Shown piece by piece: positions 59,380 through 64,000 of a DNA stretch of 64,000 bases. The stretch comes from an uncultured bacterium (GTDB lineage: Bacteria; Cyanobacteriota; Vampirovibrionia; Gastranaerophilales; Gastranaerophilaceae): positions 541,901 through 605,900 of the forward strand of contig CATLLN010000001.1 in assembly GCA_950022695.1 (NCBI GenBank), in the 5' to 3' direction. The translations under genes and the position numbers were made by a program. Below the pieces are notes generated by a model. The model made no database searches. It worked only from the letters and a program-made list of their open reading frames with translations, and had not been told where the DNA came from. Position 1 is the stretch's first letter. The number at the start of each line of letters is the position of its first letter.

Positions 59380-60279
59380 ATGGAGATTATTAGAGAACTT
59401 AGAAATATCCCGAATTTATCTTTAGCACTTGGATTCTTTGATGGTGTTCACCTTGGGCATCAAGCAGTAATTTCTTGTGCTGTTGATTATGCAAAAGAAA
59501 ATGGTTGTAAGTCTGCTGTTGTTACTTTTCAGGAGCATCCATATTGTTTTTTTAAGGGGGAATCTCCAAAATATATTTTGACTTTAGAAGATAAATATAA
59601 ATTCCTTGAACAGTTAGGTGTAGATTATGTGTTTGAACTGGATTTCGCAACCATTTATAATCTTTCTCCTGCTCAATATTTGGAAGATGTTTTAGTTAAA
59701 TATTTCTCTCCAAAAGCAATTTCTACAGGATTTAATCATAAATTTGGGGTTGATAAAACCGGTAATGTAAAATTTTTATCAGATTACCAAGATAAATTTG
59801 ATTATGTATATTCAGCAACTCCGCCTCAATCTATCTGGGGTGATGTAATAAGTTCAACTGCAATAAGACAGTTCATTAAAACAGGAGTTGTAGATATGGC
59901 AAACTCTATGCTTGGCAGAAAATTTGCAGTTTCCGGGACTGTAATAAAAGGACGAGAATTAGGCAGAACATTAGGTTATCCTACTGCTAATATAATTTAC
60001 CCGCTAGATATTGTTGAACCGCCATACGGTGTTTATGATGTCGATGTTGAACTGGATAATGGATATAAGTATAAAGGTTTAGCAAATTATGGGGTTTCTC
60101 CTACTGTTTCAAATGATGGTATTGCAATTCTGGAAGTTTATATTTTAGATTTTAATGGCAACTTGTATGATAAAGAGGTTAAGGTTAGTTTTAACAGGAT
60201 GATTCGTTCTGAAATTAAATTTGATAATATAGATGAATTAAAAATGCAGATGGATTTAGATTTACAATCTATGTATTAA
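59380..60279 (+). CDS. ribF: bifunctional riboflavin kinase / FAD synthetase
   Basis: 299 residues. The N-terminal FAD synthetase part has ALGFFDGVHLGHQAVI (nucleotide-binding H-x-x-H) and the C-terminal flavokinase part has GRELGRTLGYPTANI and YGVSPTV. It makes FMN and FAD from riboflavin. Length is normal. Confidence 0.95.
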   Translation: MEIIRELRNIPNLSLALGFFDGVHLGHQAVISCAVDYAKENGCKSAVVTFQEHPYCFFKGESPKYILTLEDKYKFLEQLGVDYVFELDFATIYNLSPAQYLEDVLVKYFSPKAISTGFNHKFGVDKTGNVKFLSDYQDKFDYVYSATPPQSIWGDVISSTAIRQFIKTGVVDMANSMLGRKFAVSGTVIKGRELGRTLGYPTANIIYPLDIVEPPYGVYDVDVELDNGYKYKGLANYGVSPTVSNDGIAILEVYILDFNGNLYDKEVKVSFNRMIRSEIKFDNIDELKMQMDLDLQSMY

Positions 60280-60292
60280 AAAAATTATATAA

Positions 60293-60325
60293 AAAAAGAG
60301 TAAAAGTTTAACTTTTACTCTTTTT
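60293..60325. terminator. bidirectional intrinsic terminator
   Basis: AAAAAGAGTAAAAGTT pairs with AACTTTTACTCTTTTT. Serves ribF and the convergent fabI. Confidence 0.9.
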
Positions 60326-60343
60326 GTTTTCCTTTGGAATTTA

Positions 60344-61153
60344 TTATAATTCTATGTTTTCAGCAAGAATATCCATTTCTTCAGCTGAACCGTAAGCTGA
60401 TCGGCATCCACAGTCAACATAGATAACTTCGCCTGTAGTACCTGAAGATAAGTCAGAAGCTAAGTATAAACCTGCTTTACCAACTTCTTCTAATGCTACG
60501 TTTCTGCCAAGAGGAGATCTTGCAACAGCAGCTTTAAGCATTTTTGAAAAACCGCTGATACCCATTGAAGCAAGAGTTTTTACAGGTCCTGCTGAAATAC
60601 AGTTAACTCTAACACCTTTTTTACCAAGGTCAACAGCTAAGAATCTCATAGATGATTCTAATGCAGCTTTAGCTACGCCCATAACGTTGTAGCTTGGAAC
60701 TGAAAGAATAGAACCAAGATAAGTTAATGCAAATACTGAAGCACCTTCATTTAAGATAGGTTCAGCATGGCGACAAATTGTAACAAGTGAATAAGCACTT
60801 ACGCCCAATGCTGTATCCCAACCATCTTTTGAAGTTTCAATGAATCTGCCCATTAAGTCTTCTTTTTTAGCGAAAGCAACTGCGTGAACAACAAAATCAA
60901 GTTTTCCATAAACTTTTTCGCATTCTTCAAAAACAGCTTTTACTTCGTCTTCTTTTGTTACATCACAGCTCATGATAACCTTAGCATCCATACCTTCTGC
61001 GATTGGACGAACTCTTTTTTCCATAGCTTCACCGGCATATGTGAATGCAATATCTGCACCTGCATCGTGAAGTTGTTTTGCTATACTGTAAGCAATCCCG
61101 TGAGTATTGGATACACCAAAGATTACCCCTTTTTTACCTTTCATTAAATCCAT
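60344..61153 (-). CDS. fabI: enoyl-[acyl-carrier-protein] reductase (NADH)
   Basis: 269 residues. GVSNTHGIAYSIAKQLHDAG is the FabI-type nucleotide motif. HAVAFAKKEDL follows, and the catalytic Y-x6-K is in SYNVMGVAKAALES. The C-terminal FabI part contains ISAGPVKTLASMGI. It performs the last step of each fatty-acid elongation round and is the target of triclosan-type inhibitors. A start at 61153 or three codons later (MKGKKG) is equally possible. Confidence 0.97.
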   Translation of the reverse strand: MDLMKGKKGVIFGVSNTHGIAYSIAKQLHDAGADIAFTYAGEAMEKRVRPIAEGMDAKVIMSCDVTKEDEVKAVFEECEKVYGKLDFVVHAVAFAKKEDLMGRFIETSKDGWDTALGVSAYSLVTICRHAEPILNEGASVFALTYLGSILSVPSYNVMGVAKAALESSMRFLAVDLGKKGVRVNCISAGPVKTLASMGISGFSKMLKAAVARSPLGRNVALEEVGKAGLYLASDLSSGTTGEVIYVDCGCRSAYGSAEEMDILAENIEL

Positions 61154-61333
61154 ATTAAAGTCTCCCTAATATATACTACCATTTAATTTTATCATAAAGA
61201 AAACGACATATCAACTTGTTAGCAAATATTACAGGCATTGTAAACAATTGTAAACAAAAGCAAAAGTCTTGAAATTAGACAATTTCAAAAGTTTTTATAT
61301 ATATAAGAGAGTAATTTGGAGAGCTTTTAATAA

Positions 61334-63454
61334 ATGAGCATTAACAGTGTAAATCAGAATACAGACATTCAAAAGCTTTTGAAGATGATGAAAGGCGGTC
61401 AAGTAAAAAAAGCCGGCTTAACTTCAAAAGTTCCTGTTCATATGACAATGAATGGCTCTGTATTTAATGCTAAAGCTAATACAGTAAGTTCTCAAAATGC
61501 AAGAATTAATAATCAAGTTCAAACTAACCAAGCTGGTAATGTCGTTCGCACAAATACTGCTAAATCAGTTTCTGATATTCAAAACACTCAACCGGCTGCT
61601 AAAACTGAAAAGGCTGAAACTAAACAACAAGCAGCAAGAACTGACTCTCGTAACGAAAACGAAAAAGTAGATATCGGAAATTATGATTTTGATAATCTTA
61701 CAGCAGTACCTGATGGCGAATTAAACGATTTAAAAGAAGAATTAACAGAATTAAAAGATAAAAACTTACCAAGATTTATTACAAATGGTATTGAAAAAAA
61801 ACTTAGCAAAGTTAATTCTGAAATGCAAAAAAGAGCTTCAAATGTTGCAGGCGGTGATAAAAAAGAAGAAGTAAAAAATCAAGAATTTAGTGCTAAAAAA
61901 GGTGATCAGGCTCAAGGTGAAGCGGAATCAGCTTCAAATGATGCAAAAGCAGCAACTGCTCAAACTGAACGCGGTACTTCTGAAATGAAAGATTCTGCAT
62001 CTGAAATGAAATCTTTAGATAAAAAGATGAAAAAAGATGATAAAAAATTCAAAAAACAGATGAAAGCAGAAGAAAAAGCTATTCAAAAATCTCAAAAAGA
62101 GATGAAAAAACAAGCTGCTGATATGGAAAAATTATCATCTCAAATAGAAGACCAAAATGCAATTGTAGAAGAACAAAATGCAATTTTAGCTAATGAGTCA
62201 ATTTCTGATGCCGATAGAGAAGCTGCTCAACAAAAACTTCAAGCTTCAAATACAAAAATTCAATCAAATCAAACTAAATTAGGTTCAACACAAGTAAAAA
62301 TGAAAAAAGTTCAAGTCGCAACAAATAAACGCGTAAGAACTTTAACTAAAACTGCAAAAGCTTATCAAAAAACAGCAGCAGCAAATGTTAAAAATGTTGA
62401 ACAACATCAATCAGCAGCTGATAAAGTAATGAAAGTTGCAGAAAAAACAGATGAAATCTCAGGCTATACAGCAATGGCTGGTCTTGCTACCCAATATGTT
62501 GGTAAAGGTATGATCGCTTTAGGTACAGCTTGTCCTATTACATTTGGTTCATTAATTGCACCTGGTGGTGTTGTTCAAAAAGTTGGTATTACTGTTGAAA
62601 CTGTTGGTAACTATGGTAAAATGGCTGCAAACGTAACAAAAACAGCAGTTAACGTTGCTCAAGGTAATATTCTCGGAGCATTTATGTCAGCAGGTGCAGC
62701 AGCAATGTCTGGTATGTCAGCAGTTAAAGGTACAAAAGAAATTCAAAGCGGCTTCAAGAATGTTAACCAAGAAGTTGCAAATGCTTCTCAAAAAGCTTCT
62801 GACAAAATGCAGGCTAAAGCAACAGAAGTTTCAGATAAAGCAACTGAGAAAGCTGCTGAAGGAGCTAAAGATGGTGTAGATAAAGCTGCAGACGGTGCGC
62901 CAAAAGCAGATGCTCCAACTGATGCACCAAAAGCAGATGCTCCAACTGATGCTCCTAAAGTTGAAGAACCAAAGCTTGATGCAAAAACTCAAGCAAAAGT
63001 TGATAAATTGGAAGCAAAAGCTGATAAAATGCAAGTTCAAGCAGATAAATACCAAGGTAAAGTTGATACAGCTAATGCTAAAATAGCAACAAAAGAAATT
63101 GCAAAAAGAACAGAAGATTTAAAATCACAACAACAAAAACTTGAAAGACAATTAGAAAAAGCAACTGATGAATCAACTAAAAAAGCTATACAAGGAAAAT
63201 TAGGTGATGTAAACGGACAACTTAAAAATTTAGAAGCTGCAAAAGGTTCTACATCTGCAATGAATAAAATTGCTGGTGAAGTTGATAAATCATTAACAAA
63301 AAAACTTGCAAATGGTATGCAGGCAGGAAGCTTCATTATGCAAGCAGGTTCTCAATTAGGCGGTATGAAACAAAATCGTGCAGCTGTTTCAGGTCCTGTA
63401 GTCCGTCAAAGAACAGTTCAAGGTGCATATTTACAAAGAACAAGATTACGTTAA
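61334..63454 (+). CDS. large coiled-coil protein with central hydrophobic region, unknown function
   Basis: 706 residues, very rich in Ala, Lys, Gln, Glu. RBS GGAG. Long coiled coils flank a central hydrophobic segment at about 380-460 (GKGMIALGTACPITFGSLIA, AQGNILGAFMSAGAAAMSGM). A short tandem repeat of (A/T)DAPK at about 525-545 separates a second coiled coil. It ends in the basic tail RQRTVQGAYLQRTRLR. This layout, with hydrophobic core between coiled coils, resembles pore-forming translocators, but no homology or secretion system is seen here. Function unknown. Confidence 0.65.
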   Translation: MSINSVNQNTDIQKLLKMMKGGQVKKAGLTSKVPVHMTMNGSVFNAKANTVSSQNARINNQVQTNQAGNVVRTNTAKSVSDIQNTQPAAKTEKAETKQQAARTDSRNENEKVDIGNYDFDNLTAVPDGELNDLKEELTELKDKNLPRFITNGIEKKLSKVNSEMQKRASNVAGGDKKEEVKNQEFSAKKGDQAQGEAESASNDAKAATAQTERGTSEMKDSASEMKSLDKKMKKDDKKFKKQMKAEEKAIQKSQKEMKKQAADMEKLSSQIEDQNAIVEEQNAILANESISDADREAAQQKLQASNTKIQSNQTKLGSTQVKMKKVQVATNKRVRTLTKTAKAYQKTAAANVKNVEQHQSAADKVMKVAEKTDEISGYTAMAGLATQYVGKGMIALGTACPITFGSLIAPGGVVQKVGITVETVGNYGKMAANVTKTAVNVAQGNILGAFMSAGAAAMSGMSAVKGTKEIQSGFKNVNQEVANASQKASDKMQAKATEVSDKATEKAAEGAKDGVDKAADGAPKADAPTDAPKADAPTDAPKVEEPKLDAKTQAKVDKLEAKADKMQVQADKYQGKVDTANAKIATKEIAKRTEDLKSQQQKLERQLEKATDESTKKAIQGKLGDVNGQLKNLEAAKGSTSAMNKIAGEVDKSLTKKLANGMQAGSFIMQAGSQLGGMKQNRAAVSGPVVRQRTVQGAYLQRTRLR

Positions 63455-63462
63455 TTTCAATA

Positions 63463-63496
63463 AAAAAGCCCTTAGAAATTATTCTAAGGGCTTTTT
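63463..63496. terminator. bidirectional intrinsic terminator
   Basis: AAAAAGCCCTTAGAA (63463-63477) pairs with TTCTAAGGGCTTTTT (63482-63496). It separates the 61334 gene from the PilZ gene. Confidence 0.9.
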
Positions 63497-63497
63497 C

Positions 63498-64000
63498 TTA
63501 TTTAAATCTTGTCGCTAATATATTATTATCTGCTTCAAGCATTACGTTTAAGTATAATAATTGATTTGCAATAGCTTTATCAAGGTTTGTAAATTCTGCA
63601 CCGGCTCTGTTCGTAGAGGCTGAAACAACTTTTACATTGGTATTTATATCTAAATTCTTGTATGTAATATGAACAGGAATTACATCTCCAACTTTTAGAG
63701 TATTATTATGTTTGATAGCAATTCCGCCACGAGAAATATCTAGTATTTGGTTTATGTTTTCAGTTTTTTCCAAAAGTACCGGATGTTTTATTTCCTGAAT
63801 ATTGAATCTCATATATTGGCGTTTATCAATGGCAGTAATTGCATTATTGATGTCTTTTCTTTGAATGTATGTAACACTTCCGTCAGCATCAGTTTCGATA
63901 TCGTCATCAGTATCAGTATCAGTATCAGTGTCTGTATCTGTGTCAGTATCAGTATCAGTGTCAGTATCAGTATCTGTATCTGTATCTGTATCAGTATCTG
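63498..64000 (-). CDS. PilZ-domain protein with (Asp-Thr)n region, cut by window edge
   Basis: The minus-strand frame has no stop between 63498 and the window end. The PilZ domain (KRQYMRFNIQEIK near its start, with a DISRGGIAI block) occupies the C-terminal ~110 residues. The ATG at 63812 lies inside the R-Q-Y-M-R-F motif, so it is not the true start. Upstream the frame reads DDIETDADGSVTYIQRK, preceded by at least 15 Asp-Thr pairs. PilZ domains bind cyclic di-GMP (R-x-x-x-R and D-x-S-x-x-G motifs). Here the second motif is D-I-S-R-G-G, while the R-x-x-x-R part reads R-Q-Y-M-R. The start lies beyond 64000. Confidence 0.82.
   Translation of the reverse strand, partial: DTDTDTDTDTDTDTDTDTDTDTDTDTDTDTDDDIETDADGSVTYIQRKDINNAITAIDKRQYMRFNIQEIKHPVLLEKTENINQILDISRGGIAIKHNNTLKVGDVIPVHITYKNLDINTNVKVVSASTNRAGAEFTNLDKAIANQLLYLNVMLEADNNILATRFK
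63906..64000. repeat. hexanucleotide repeat encoding Asp-Thr
   Basis: Units of ATCAGT and one-base variants (GTC, TGT) run from 63906 to the edge. On the minus strand all codons are GAY and ACW, giving (DT)n. The repeat continues beyond the window. Confidence 0.9.

Overview
The window is about 64 kb of low-G+C, gene-dense bacterial DNA. It most resembles a non-photosynthetic relative of cyanobacteria (Melainabacteria/Vampirovibrionia, order Gastranaerophilales). This is inferred, not proven. The reasons are: several prepilin-like proteins with the N-terminus GFTLAE(V/T)LITLGIIG; pyruvate:ferredoxin oxidoreductase, as in an anaerobe; a Kdo transferase, a TonB/ExbB/ExbD set and an autotransporter, which imply a Gram-negative outer membrane; a cyanobacteria-like Ski2-type helicase and matrixin-like protease; FabI; and no photosynthesis gene. 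No rRNA operon or CRISPR array is seen.

Layout. 1-10270: partial PFOR, a RelA/SpoT-like hypothetical, thrS, a prepilin with a divergent small HTH regulator, an HI0933-type flavoprotein with folK, waaA, and a prepilin broken at a run of nine Gs. 10286-18002 (minus strand): exbD, exbD, exbB, tonB, two related secreted proteins, dusB, a TPR lipoprotein and a 47-residue small gene. 18255-18975: infC, apparently starting at AUA, and tRNA-Phe. 18929-28320: a 9.3-kb integrative element in the 3' end of tRNA-Phe, bounded by 92-bp direct repeats. It carries a tyrosine integrase, a CopG-type toxin-antitoxin pair, an XRE repressor, a 1659-residue Pmp-like autotransporter, an HD-domain protein, and an excisionase-like/winged-helix operon whose leader is a SAM riboswitch. 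28321-30883: a further accessory patch of two unknown genes and a catalytic-domain-only integrase. 30909-40985: umuC, a regulator made of four GntR-type winged helices, a second prepilin/HTH pair, and the overlapping operon smc-scpA-scpB-metzincin. 41020-64000: mostly housekeeping genes (NAGPA-like protein, Ski2-like helicase, serS, clpC, a membrane-anchored GT5-like protein, tRNA-Lys, pth, a TPR protein, a CNT transporter, ribF, fabI), a 706-residue coiled-coil protein, and a PilZ protein with a long Asp-Thr repeat at the window edge.

How the parts fit. The minus-strand exb/ton genes plus waaA and the autotransporter belong to outer-membrane energy coupling and surface display. smc-scpA-scpB form the condensin complex. 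The element shows a compact life-cycle layout: integrase, repressor, excisionase-like gene, stabilising toxin-antitoxin and a surface adhesin as cargo. The strongest candidate for something new is the SAM-sensing attenuator placed before the excisionase-like operon. Other strong leads are the poly-G tract shared by a broken prepilin and the GT5-like gene, the four-winged-helix regulator, and the repeated prepilin/HTH divergent module.
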